64,000 nt of DNA from Duganella sp. CF402. Lineage in GTDB: Bacteria; Pseudomonadota; Gammaproteobacteria; Burkholderiales; Burkholderiaceae_D. The notes under the pieces are model-generated. The model was not told the origin of the DNA and ran no database searches. It was given only the letters and a program-made list of their open reading frames with translations. Shown piece after piece: positions 27,127 through 34,873 of the stretch (the first letter of the stretch is position 1; each line of letters begins with the position of its first letter). Position numbers and translations under genes: made by a program. The stretch covers positions 62,001 through 126,000 of the forward strand of contig NZ_FOBG01000003.1 in assembly GCF_900109645.1 (NCBI RefSeq), in the 5' to 3' direction.

Positions 27127-27489
27127 TAGAAGAAAAGGTAGTTAGGTTAGCTCAGAGCTTGCTGAGCAGCAACTCGGCAGTGAAGAAATGCCACCCGCAA
27201 CCGGTCAGCGCTACAGATCGACGACTCGATGTGGATTTAGACACCCCAAATTTTTGCGAACTCCCAGCCTTCCACTTGTAAATGGCTGAATGGCTTACCT
27301 ACCGAAGAGAAATTCAGCTCCTGCTGCCTCAGGCACATGTGCTTTGTCTTGAAAATCCTTATGTCGGCGTTTTTTTGCCATCCGCTGATATCCAATTCAG
27401 CATGTCTCCCGCCCGAGATTTCATTAGACCGCCATCCCGGAACGGCCTAATGTCGCGGTGACCACTTTCCACACCACGACACTATAAAA
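27127..27489. other. Island right flank, no gene seen
   Basis: 363 bases without a convincing gene. The left part would hold the promoter of the two island genes. The right part carries the second attachment-site copy (27349-27367) and the promoter of the GH39 gene. No integrase remnant was recognised in either direction. Confidence 0.5.
27349..27375 (+). repeat. Putative attachment-site copy with hybrid 3' side
   Basis: 27349-27367 matches tRNA-Phe positions 25617-25635 in 18 of 19 bases. What follows (CGTTTTTTT) matches the T-tail side of the tRNA terminator (GTCGGCGTTTTT at 25693-25704), not the tRNA. The copy looks like a tRNA-plus-terminator end from which the part between two GTCGG sequences was lost. 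Confidence 0.6.
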
Positions 27490-29163
27490 ATGAAGAGACT
27501 CCTCACCTCGCTGTGCCTGGCGGCCAGCGCGCAGCTGTGCCTTGCCGCCTCCCCCGCCCCCGTCAAGCTGACTATCGACGCCAATCAGGTCCGGGGGCCG
27601 ATGACGCCCATCTGGGCCTGGTTCGGCTACGACGAACCCAATTACACGACGGCGCCCAACGGCAAGAAGCTGCTGACCGACATCGCGGCCCTGAGTCCGG
27701 TGCCGGTGTACGTGCGCGCGCACAATCTGATGACCTCCGGCGACGGCAGCTACGCCCTCAAATGGGGCTCCACCGGCATGTACAGCGAGGACAAGAACGG
27801 CAAGCCGGTCTACAACTGGGCGATCGTCGACCAGATCTTCGACACCTACGTGCAGCGCAAGATGAAGCCGCTGGCGCAGATCGGTTTCATGCCGCAGGCG
27901 CTGTCGCAGCGTCCGGAGCCCTACCAGCACCACTGGCAGCCAGGCACGCCCTACCAGGAAATCATGACCGGCTGGGCCACGCCACCCAACGATTACGACA
28001 AATGGGCCGAGCTGATCTACCAATGGGTGCGCCACAGCGTCGAGCGCTACGGCCAGCAGGAAGTGGAAAGCTGGTACTGGGAAGTATGGAACGAGCCGGA
28101 CGGCCACTACCTGATCGCGCCCGACACCAAGCTCGAATACTTCAAGATGTACGACTACGCGGCCGACGCCGTCAAGCGCGCGCTGCCGACCGCGCGCATG
28201 GGCGGCCCGCACACGGCGGGCGCCGGCCGCTTCATGGACGACTTCCTGCAACACGCCCTGCACGGCAAGAATTTCGCCACCGGCAAGACCGGCTCGCCGC
28301 TGGACTTCGTGGCCTTCCACGCCAAGGGCGCGCCCACAGTGGTCAACGGCGTGGTGCGCATGGGCATGGGCACGCACTTCAAGCGCCTCGACGATGGCTT
28401 CGCGCTGGTGCAAAAATACCCGGAACTCAAGGGCATCCCGGTGATCATCGGCGAATCCGATCCGGAAGGCTGCGCCGCCTGCGGCATGCGCACCAACCCG
28501 GAAAACGCCTACCGCAACGGCACCTTATACGCGAGCTACACGGCGGCCTCGATCGCCCGCGAATACGACCTGGCCGCCAGGCGCGGGGTCAACCTGATCG
28601 GCGCGGTGAACTGGTCGTTCGAATTTGAAGACCAGCCCTGGTATGCCGGCTTCCGCGACCTGGCCACCAACGGCGTCAACAAACCGGTGCTGAACGTGTT
28701 CCGCATGTTGGGCATGATGCGCGGCGAGCGCGTAACGGTGGGCGGCGATCAGACCTACGACGCGGCCCGCATCCAGGCCGAAGGCGTACGCGGCGCGCGC
28801 ACCGACATCAACGCGCTGGCCACCAGGGACGGCCACAGCATCGCCGTCATGGTGTGGAATTACCACGACGATGACCTCATCGACAGTGGCGCGCCGGTGG
28901 AACTGCAGATTGCCGGCATCCCCGCCAAACAGGTGAAGCTGCGCCACTTCCGCATCGACCAGGAGCACAGCAATTCCTACAGCGCCTGGCTGCGCATGGG
29001 TTCGCCGGCCAGCCCAACCGCCGCGCAGGCGGCGCAGCTGCAGCAGGCCAGCGAGCTGGCTCAACTGGGCGCCACCAGCACGCTGAAGACGCCCGGGGGC
29101 AAGACCACCGTCCAACTGCAACTGCCGCGCCAGGCGGTGTCGCTGGTCACGTTGAGCTACTAA
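27490..29163 (+). CDS. GH39-type glycoside hydrolase (beta-xylosidase-like)
   Basis: A 557-residue exported enzyme with signal peptide (1-20). The TIM-barrel carries the acid/base Glu202 (WEVWNEPD) and probable nucleophile Glu322 (IIGESDPEG), as in GH39 beta-xylosidases and related enzymes. A C-terminal beta domain follows (about 420-557). It probably acts on xylo- or related oligosaccharides in the periplasm. It stands alone between the tRNA island and an ArsR gene, and a strong hairpin follows. Confidence 0.85.
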   Translation: MKRLLTSLCLAASAQLCLAASPAPVKLTIDANQVRGPMTPIWAWFGYDEPNYTTAPNGKKLLTDIAALSPVPVYVRAHNLMTSGDGSYALKWGSTGMYSEDKNGKPVYNWAIVDQIFDTYVQRKMKPLAQIGFMPQALSQRPEPYQHHWQPGTPYQEIMTGWATPPNDYDKWAELIYQWVRHSVERYGQQEVESWYWEVWNEPDGHYLIAPDTKLEYFKMYDYAADAVKRALPTARMGGPHTAGAGRFMDDFLQHALHGKNFATGKTGSPLDFVAFHAKGAPTVVNGVVRMGMGTHFKRLDDGFALVQKYPELKGIPVIIGESDPEGCAACGMRTNPENAYRNGTLYASYTAASIAREYDLAARRGVNLIGAVNWSFEFEDQPWYAGFRDLATNGVNKPVLNVFRMLGMMRGERVTVGGDQTYDAARIQAEGVRGARTDINALATRDGHSIAVMVWNYHDDDLIDSGAPVELQIAGIPAKQVKLRHFRIDQEHSNSYSAWLRMGSPASPTAAQAAQLQQASELAQLGATSTLKTPGGKTTVQLQLPRQAVSLVTLSY

Positions 29164-29171
29164 ACATCAAA

Positions 29172-29213
29172 AGAATGCCCGCCAAGCGGTTTCGCTTGAC
29201 GCGGGCAATTCTT
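29172..29213 (+). terminator. Terminator after the GH39 gene
   Basis: A long imperfect hairpin: AGAATGCCCGCCAAGCG pairs with CGCTTGACGCGGGCAATTCT around a GTTT loop, just past the stop at 29163. T-richness after it is weak. Confidence 0.65.
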
Positions 29214-29260
29214 CGCCCTATATTAAACCAATAGGTTAATTAATCGATTGGTAAAATGAA

Positions 29261-29617
29261 ATGCAGGACCAACTGAGCCGGACTTTTTCCGCCCTTGCCG
29301 ACCCCACCCGCCGCGCCATGCTGGCGCGGCTGTCGAGCGGCGAGGCCAATGTTTCCGACCTGGCCCAGCCCTTCCTGGGGGAGATGAGCCTGCCCGCCGT
29401 CACCAAGCATCTGCAAGTGCTGGAAAAAGCCGGCCTGATCACCAAGACCCGCAACGCGCAGTGGCGCTCCTGCAAGCTCAACGGCGACGGTCTCAAGGAC
29501 GCCGCCAACTGGATGGAGCAATACCGCGTCTACTGGGAAGAAAGTTTCGACCGCCTCGATGCCTATCTGAAAACAGTCACCGCCAAAAAACCGCCAACAG
29601 GAGATGAAAATGTCTGA
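29261..29617 (+). CDS. ArsR family transcriptional regulator
   Basis: A 118-residue winged-helix protein (SRTFSALADPTRRAMLARL, then MSLPAVTKHLQVLEKAGLI as recognition region at about 43-62). It lacks the cysteine metal-binding motifs of classical ArsR proteins. It belongs to the type paired with AHSA1/SRPBCC proteins. Its stop overlaps the start of such a gene. It probably represses its own operon. Confidence 0.9.
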   Translation: MQDQLSRTFSALADPTRRAMLARLSSGEANVSDLAQPFLGEMSLPAVTKHLQVLEKAGLITKTRNAQWRSCKLNGDGLKDAANWMEQYRVYWEESFDRLDAYLKTVTAKKPPTGDENV

Positions 29618-30557
29618 GTTCAACGCCCCCAACGAAATCCGTATCGTCCGCCTCTACGACGCCCCCGTGCAGGCGGTGTGGGATGCGTGGACCGACCCCG
29701 CCCAAGTGGCGCAATGGTGGGGCCCGCGCGGCTTCAGCATCACCACCCATAGCAAGGATTTGCGCGTCGGCGGCCACTGGCGCTACACCATGCACGGCCC
29801 GGACGGCACCGACTGGCCCAACAACACCAAGTACCTTGAAGTCGAACCGCTGCGCAAGCTGGTCTACGACCACGGCGGCAACGACACCCAGCCGCCGCTG
29901 TTCCGCGTCACCGTGCTGTTCGACCAGCTCGACGGCCAGACCCGCATGGACATGACCATGACGGTGAAGGACGCCGAAACCGCCGCCCAGACCCGCACCT
30001 TCATCAAGCACGCCAACGGCGACTCCACCTGGGACCGCCTGGCCGAATACCTGGGCAAGCGCCTGGCCGACGAGGACAAGTTCGTCATCAACCGCAGTTT
30101 CGAGGCGCCGCAGGAGGTGGTGTTCGATATGTGGACCCAGCCCGAGCACCTGGCGCGCTGGCTGCCGCCGACCGGCCTGGAGATGCACTTCCTGCACGCC
30201 GACATCCGCACCGGCGGCCGTTCGCTGTACCGCATGGGCAACGAGCAGTTCACCATGTACGGCCGCGCCCACTACGAGCAGATCCGCCGCGCCGACCTGC
30301 TGGTCTACACCCAGCAATTCTGCGACGAACACGAGAACATCAGCCGCCACCCGATGGCGCCGCTGTGGCCGGAAACCATGCGCACCATCGTCACCTTCCA
30401 CGCTGAAACGCCAACCCGCACCCGCGTCACGGTGAGCTGGTCGGTGGCCGGCCATGCCACGGCGGAAGAGCTGGCCGTGTTCCTCGACCACCGCGCCAGC
30501 ATGATGGGCGGCTGGACCGGCTCGTTCGACAAACTGGAGGCCGTTCTCGCTGCATAG
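29610..30557 (+). CDS. Double SRPBCC (AHSA1-type) domain protein
   Basis: A 315-residue cytosolic protein with two START-like SRPBCC modules (about 8-150 and 155-310), each opening with a V-x-x-x-W-x-x-W-T-x-P-x-x-x-x-x-W type motif. ATG 29610 is chosen over ATG 29604 because AGGAG abuts the latter directly. It overlaps the ArsR gene by eight bases. Such proteins bind hydrophobic ligands or assist Hsp90-like systems; the ligand is unknown. Confidence 0.88.
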   Translation: MSEFNAPNEIRIVRLYDAPVQAVWDAWTDPAQVAQWWGPRGFSITTHSKDLRVGGHWRYTMHGPDGTDWPNNTKYLEVEPLRKLVYDHGGNDTQPPLFRVTVLFDQLDGQTRMDMTMTVKDAETAAQTRTFIKHANGDSTWDRLAEYLGKRLADEDKFVINRSFEAPQEVVFDMWTQPEHLARWLPPTGLEMHFLHADIRTGGRSLYRMGNEQFTMYGRAHYEQIRRADLLVYTQQFCDEHENISRHPMAPLWPETMRTIVTFHAETPTRTRVTVSWSVAGHATAEELAVFLDHRASMMGGWTGSFDKLEAVLAA

Positions 30558-30594
30558 CAGCAAAGTCCAACAGCACAGCCGCCTTTTGCTCTAG

Positions 30595-30615
30595 AATGAT
30601 CATATTGTCATCATT
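30595..30615 (+). promoter_or_regulatory. Inverted repeat upstream of the ParA-like gene
   Basis: AATGAT (30595-30600) and ATCATT (30610-30615) are inverted copies nine bases apart. They enclose CATATT, which may be a -10 element. This could be an autoregulatory site for the ParA-like protein, which is a guess. Confidence 0.3.
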
Positions 30616-30628
30616 ACATGGGCTGACT

Positions 30629-31399
30629 ATGAAACGGGTGATCTTCAATCAAAAAGGCGGCGTGGGTAAATCGAGCATTGCGGTCAACCTGGCAGCCATT
30701 GCGGCCAGCCAGGGCAAGCGCACGCTGTTGATCGACATCGACCCGCAGTGCAATTCCAGCCGCTACCTACTGGGCGCAACCGTGCACGACACCACGCCGA
30801 CGCTGGGCGCCTACTTCGAGCAGGTACTCAGCTTCAGCATGTTCGCCCAGGCGCCCAGCCACTACGTCCATCCGACGCCGTTTGAAAACCTGTCGGTGAT
30901 CGTGGCCCACCCCGAGCTGGGCGACCTGCAATCCAAGCTGGAATCGCGCAACAAGATCTACAAGCTGCGCGACCTGCTGCGCGAGCTGGGCAAGGAATAC
31001 GACGAGATCTATCTCGACACCCCGCCCGCCTACAACTTCTTCAGCCAGTCCGCCCTGATCGCCGCCGACAGCTGCCTGATTCCGTTCGACTGCGACGATT
31101 TCTCGCGCCAGGCCTTGTACACGCTGATGAACAACATCAAGGAAATCAAGGCCGACCACAATGCCGACCTGCACATCGAAGGCATCGTGGTCAACCAGTT
31201 CCAGCCGCGCGCGCTGCTGCCGCAACGCATGGTCGACCAGCTCAAGGAAGAGGGCCTGCCGGTGTTCGACAACAAACTGTCGAGCTCGATCCGCATCCGC
31301 GAATCGCACGAGCGCAACCTGCCGATGATCCACCTCGACCGCAACCACAAGCTGAGCCAGGAATACCTCGCGCTGTACGGCGAACTGAAGGCCGCCTGA
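30629..31399 (+). CDS. ParA/Soj-like ATPase, stand-alone
   Basis: A 256-residue MinD/ParA family ATPase with a deviant Walker A (KGGVGKSS, 9-16), IDIDPQ (Walker A') and YDEIYLDTPP (Walker B). The start at 30629 fits the family N-terminus (MKRVIFNQKGGVGKS). No ParB or parS-like neighbour is present, so it is not an obvious chromosome partition locus. It may position another cargo such as chemoreceptors or a plasmid-derived partner. It sits between unrelated operons. Confidence 0.88.
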   Translation: MKRVIFNQKGGVGKSSIAVNLAAIAASQGKRTLLIDIDPQCNSSRYLLGATVHDTTPTLGAYFEQVLSFSMFAQAPSHYVHPTPFENLSVIVAHPELGDLQSKLESRNKIYKLRDLLRELGKEYDEIYLDTPPAYNFFSQSALIAADSCLIPFDCDDFSRQALYTLMNNIKEIKADHNADLHIEGIVVNQFQPRALLPQRMVDQLKEEGLPVFDNKLSSSIRIRESHERNLPMIHLDRNHKLSQEYLALYGELKAA

Positions 31400-31436
31400 G
31401 CGGCCGGCGGACAGCCCGGACGCGCCGGGCCAAAAT

Positions 31437-31459
31437 CTGTAATATACTACACACTACAG
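31437..31459 (+). promoter_or_regulatory. Possible operator of the GntR gene
   Basis: CTGTA (31437-31441) and TACAG (31455-31459) form an inverted repeat 18 bases upstream of the GntR start. It covers TAATAT, a possible -10. Placement suggests autoregulation. The match to a known GntR site was not established. Confidence 0.35.
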
Positions 31460-31476
31460 ATAACAAAGCAGCCGCC

Positions 31477-32130
31477 ATGCCGATTCCCGACACCGCTCCC
31501 GCCATTCCCCGCCCGCTGGCCCGCGAGGAGGTCTACCGTTCGCTGAAACAGTGGATCGTCGACCTCACCCTCGCCCCCAACGAAATCCTGCGCGACCATG
31601 ACCTGGCCGAACGCCTCGGCGTGTCGCGCACGCCGGTGCGCGAAGCCCTGCGCCAGCTGGAGGACGAAGGCTTGGTGATCACCAGCTTCCACAAGTGGAC
31701 CAAGGTGGCGCCGGCCGAGCTGGACGAAGTGCTGCAGCTGTACCCGGTGGTGGCCGCGCTGGAAGCGGCCGCCGTTCGACTGGCCCAGCCGCAGCTGTCG
31801 CCCGCCGACTTCGACCGCCTGGCCGCCATCAACCAGGCGATGGCGCAGGCGATCGCGCGCGGCGACAGCCCGGCCGCGACCGGCCACGACACCGACTTTC
31901 ACGCCCTGCTGGTCGAACGCAGCGGCAACCACGAAATCGCCCGGCTGCTGCGCAGCCTGCGTCCGCGCATCCAGCGCATCGAACTGGCGTTCTTCGGCAA
32001 CCAGCCGTTGGCGCTGCAATCGGTAGCCGACCACGACCAGATCATCGCGGCGCTGCAACGCGCCGACGCCGACGCTGCCTGCGCCGCCATGCAGCGCAAC
32101 TGGGAATGGCAGCCCACCACCAAGGAGTAA
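31477..32130 (+). CDS. GntR family transcriptional regulator (FadR/FCD type)
   Basis: A 217-residue regulator with an N-terminal winged helix (about 15-75: LAERLGVSRTPVREALRQLEDEGLV) and an all-helical FCD ligand domain (about 85-205). It heads an operon with a cysteine hydrolase (gap of two bases) and a PLP-dependent lyase (gap of three). It probably responds to a substrate of those enzymes. Confidence 0.92.
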   Translation: MPIPDTAPAIPRPLAREEVYRSLKQWIVDLTLAPNEILRDHDLAERLGVSRTPVREALRQLEDEGLVITSFHKWTKVAPAELDEVLQLYPVVAALEAAAVRLAQPQLSPADFDRLAAINQAMAQAIARGDSPAATGHDTDFHALLVERSGNHEIARLLRSLRPRIQRIELAFFGNQPLALQSVADHDQIIAALQRADADAACAAMQRNWEWQPTTKE

Positions 32131-32132
32131 GC

Positions 32133-32660
32133 ATGCAAACCGCCCTGATCGTCATCGATTTTCAAAACGCCGTCTTCATCGCACCGGCAGCGCACCAGGC
32201 CCAGCAAGTGCTGGCGCGCATCGCCGCGCTGATCGCCGCCGCCCGCGCCGCCGGCACCCCGGTCATCTACGTCCAGCACGAGGAGGCCGGCTGCGAATGG
32301 GAGCGCGGCACGGACAGCTGGCAATTCCCGGCGGCGATCGCCCCGCAGCCCGGCGACTTCATCAGCACCAAGTCGCAGTGCGATGCGTTTTTCGGCACCG
32401 GCCTGCAAGCGCACCTGCAACAGCAAGGCATTCAGCGCGTGGTGATCTGCGGCTATGCCACCGAGTTCTGCATCGACACCAATGTGCGCCACGCGGCCAG
32501 CAGCGGCCTGGCGGTGACGGTGGCGGCCGACGCCCACACCACGCGTGACCGCGCCCACCTCGACGCCGCGCGCATCATCGAACACCACGCCGCCACCTGG
32601 CGCGGTTTCGGCGGCATCCAGCTGATCGACAGCGCCGCCATCCATTTCGGCGCGGAGTAA
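32133..32660 (+). CDS. Isochorismatase-family cysteine hydrolase
   Basis: A 175-residue enzyme with the catalytic triad Asp9 (VIDFQN), Lys80 (STKSQCD) and Cys113 (ATEFCIDT) of the isochorismatase-like superfamily. Members hydrolyse amides or related bonds (nicotinamidase, carbamoylsarcosine, ureidoacrylate types). The exact substrate is unknown. AAGGAG precedes the ATG inside the end of the GntR gene. It is part of the GntR operon with the downstream lyase. Confidence 0.9.
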   Translation: MQTALIVIDFQNAVFIAPAAHQAQQVLARIAALIAAARAAGTPVIYVQHEEAGCEWERGTDSWQFPAAIAPQPGDFISTKSQCDAFFGTGLQAHLQQQGIQRVVICGYATEFCIDTNVRHAASSGLAVTVAADAHTTRDRAHLDAARIIEHHAATWRGFGGIQLIDSAAIHFGAE

Positions 32661-32663
32661 GCC

Positions 32664-33803
32664 ATGCCCGACATCGCCACCGAACTGCTGCAGCCGCCCG
32701 AGCACATCCCGCCCGGCTTTGCCTCGCTGTCACAGGGCGTGTTCCATGCCTCGACCATCCTGTTCCCGGACGTGGCCTCGTTCCTGTCGCGCCAGGCACA
32801 GGCCGGCGTCGGCTACAGCTACGGCCAGAACGGCACGCCCACCCACTACGCGCTGATGGAAAAACTGGCCCAGCTCGAAGGCGGCGGCCACGCCGTGCTG
32901 GTGCCGAGCGGGCTGGCCGCAATCACGCTGGTCAGCGCCTGCGTACTGTCGGCCGGCGACCATGTGCTGCTGCCGGAAGCAGTCTACGGCCCGACCGTGG
33001 ATGTGACGCGCGCGCTGTTCGGCAAATGGGGCGTGCGCTGCTCGACCTACCCGAACCAGGCCGGCGCCGATATCGCGCGGCATTTCGAAGAGCGCACGCG
33101 GCTGGTGTGGGTGGAGAGCCCGGCTTCCAACTCGCTGGAGATGCAGGACGTACCGGCCATCGTCTCGGCCGCGCACGCCCAAGGCGCACTGGTGGCGATG
33201 GACAACACCTGGGCCACGCCGCTCGGCTTCCGGCCGCTGGATCACGGCGTCGATTATTCGATCCAGGCCCTGACCAAATACGTGGGCGGCCACTCGGATC
33301 TGCTGATGGGCTCAGTCGCCACGCGCGATCCCGAACGCTACCGCCAACTGCGCGACACCGGCGAACTGCTTGGCTACTACGTCGCCGCCGACGAATGCTT
33401 CCTGGCGCTACGCGGCCTGCCGACGCTGGCGCTGCGGCTGGAACGCCACTACGCCTCGGCGCTCAAGCTGGCGCAGGCGCTGGAAGGCCACCCGGCCTTG
33501 GCCAGCCTGCACTATCCGCCGCTGCCGTCCGATGCCGGCCACGCCCTGTGGCGACGCGACTTCAAGCTGGGCAGCGGGCTGCTGTCGTTCGCGCTGCGTG
33601 AGCGCGAGCTGGCCGCCGTCGAACAATTCGTCGCGGCGCTGCGCTACTTCCGGCTCGGCAATAGCTGGGGCGCGGTGCACAGCCTGGTCGCAGTGTCGCC
33701 GCTGCGCGCGCCGCAGCAAGGCTGGCTGGTCCGTCTGCACGTGGGCCTGGAAGATGCCGACGACCTGCTGCACGACGTGATGCAGGCACTCGGCAAGTTG
33801 TAG
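32664..33803 (+). CDS. metC: Cys/Met metabolism PLP-dependent enzyme (cystathionine beta-lyase type)
   Basis: A 379-residue fold-type I PLP enzyme with SYGQNGTPTHYALMEKLAQLE, Asp180 (AMDNTWATP) and the PLP-binding Lys205 (ALTKYVGGHSD). These features match the cystathionine beta-lyase / gamma-synthase family. The family is firm; the exact reaction (beta-lyase, gamma-lyase or synthase) is not. It starts three bases after the cysteine hydrolase stop and ends the GntR operon. Confidence 0.88.
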   Translation: MPDIATELLQPPEHIPPGFASLSQGVFHASTILFPDVASFLSRQAQAGVGYSYGQNGTPTHYALMEKLAQLEGGGHAVLVPSGLAAITLVSACVLSAGDHVLLPEAVYGPTVDVTRALFGKWGVRCSTYPNQAGADIARHFEERTRLVWVESPASNSLEMQDVPAIVSAAHAQGALVAMDNTWATPLGFRPLDHGVDYSIQALTKYVGGHSDLLMGSVATRDPERYRQLRDTGELLGYYVAADECFLALRGLPTLALRLERHYASALKLAQALEGHPALASLHYPPLPSDAGHALWRRDFKLGSGLLSFALRERELAAVEQFVAALRYFRLGNSWGAVHSLVAVSPLRAPQQGWLVRLHVGLEDADDLLHDVMQALGKL

Positions 33804-33820
33804 AAAAAATACCACAGCAA

Positions 33821-33850
33821 TACCAATTTAAAATCTGGTACTCCTATAAT
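33821..33850 (+). promoter_or_regulatory. Inverted repeat and -10 box upstream of the oxidase pseudogene
   Basis: TACCA (33821-33825) and TGGTA (33836-33840) form an inverted repeat just ahead of TATAAT (33845-33850). The promoter seems intact although the gene behind it is broken. Confidence 0.45.
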
Positions 33851-33873
33851 CAGACCAATTTATGGGAGGGGCT

Positions 33874-34842
33874 ATGGATCGCAGGCGTTTTCTCGAGGTG
33901 ACCGGCATGTCAACCACCGCCTTGCTGGCGGGCTGCGGCAGCGGCGGCAGCACACCGGGCGCGACGCCGGCGCCAGCCTGCTGGCCAATATGCAGCACTT
34001 CGACAGCATCAAGCCGGCCGCCATCGTCAAGTGCAGCTCGGTGGAAGACATCCGCAACAGCCTGGCCTTTGTGCGCAACAACAAGCTGGCGGTGACGCCG
34101 CGCTGCGGCGGCCATAGCTGGGCCGGCACCTCGACCACCACCGGCGTGGTGCTGAATGTCACCAACATGAACGCCATCCAGGTGAACGCCGACGGCAGCG
34201 CCAAAATCGGCGCCGGCGCGCGCCTGGCCGAGGTCTACGACACCCTGATCGGCCACGGCGTCTGTATCCCCTCCGGCACCTGCCTGACGGTGGGCATTGC
34301 CGGCATCACGCTGGGCGGCGGCATCGGCATCCTCGACCGCCAGTACGGCCTGACCTGCGACAACCTGCTGGCCGCCGAAGTGCTCACCGCCGATGGCCGC
34401 CTGCTCAGCTGCGACGCCAGCCACGAGCCAGACTTGTTCTGGGCCTTGCGCAGCGGCGGTGGCGTGTTCGCTGTCGGCCTACTGCCTCGGCCCGGCCAGC
34501 GTCGTGCAGCCATACTGGAACGACTTCCTCGCCGCCACCGGGCTGACCAACGCCGCCCTCGCCCAGCTGTCATACCGCGACGCCGCCTGGGGCATGTGCG
34601 CCGGCTACATCCTCAACGAGTGCAGCCTGAGCCAGGCGGTGAAGACAGCGCAGGCGGCCGGCCTTTCGGGCTCCTACATCTTCGACCACATGGGCGGCGC
34701 TTACGTCAACTACCTCGACCCGCTGCTCAGCGGCTGGCAGGCGGCGTACTACGGCGCCAACTATGCACGGCTGGCGCAGGTGAAAAAACAATATGATACG
34801 GGACAGGTGTTCAAGCAATTCCAGGGCGTGCTTCCGGCATAA
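33874..34842 (+). pseudogene. Decayed FAD-linked oxidase (BBE-type), frameshifted and deleted
   Basis: The start (GGGAGGGG then ATG 33874) encodes a twin-arginine-like leader (DRRRFLEVTG). The frame then breaks near 33975. A second frame (about 33975-34475) carries the FAD-binding part (TPRCGGHSWAGTS, CLTVGIAGITLGGGIG). The frame breaks again near 34475 and the first frame resumes with a berberine-bridge-type C-terminus (YYGANYARLAQVKKQYD). Together only about 320 codons remain against roughly 470-500 for intact homologues, so material after SGGGVF was also lost. The gene is almost certainly non-functional. Confidence 0.85.
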
Positions 34843-34873
34843 TACGACGCACCACCCACTCTTTCGAGCCGCC

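Noticed and set aside
27349-27375. A second tRNA gene
   Set aside because: Only the anticodon-loop part is present; no acceptor, D or T arm can be formed. It is a duplicated fragment.
30629-31399. A chromosome-partition (parAB) locus
   Set aside because: No parB gene or parS-like site lies nearby and the neighbours are unrelated metabolic genes.
33990-34796. An intact FAD-binding oxidase of about 268 residues
   Set aside because: The frame starts mid-domain and ends in out-of-frame sequence. Signal peptide and C-terminal berberine-type end lie in another frame.
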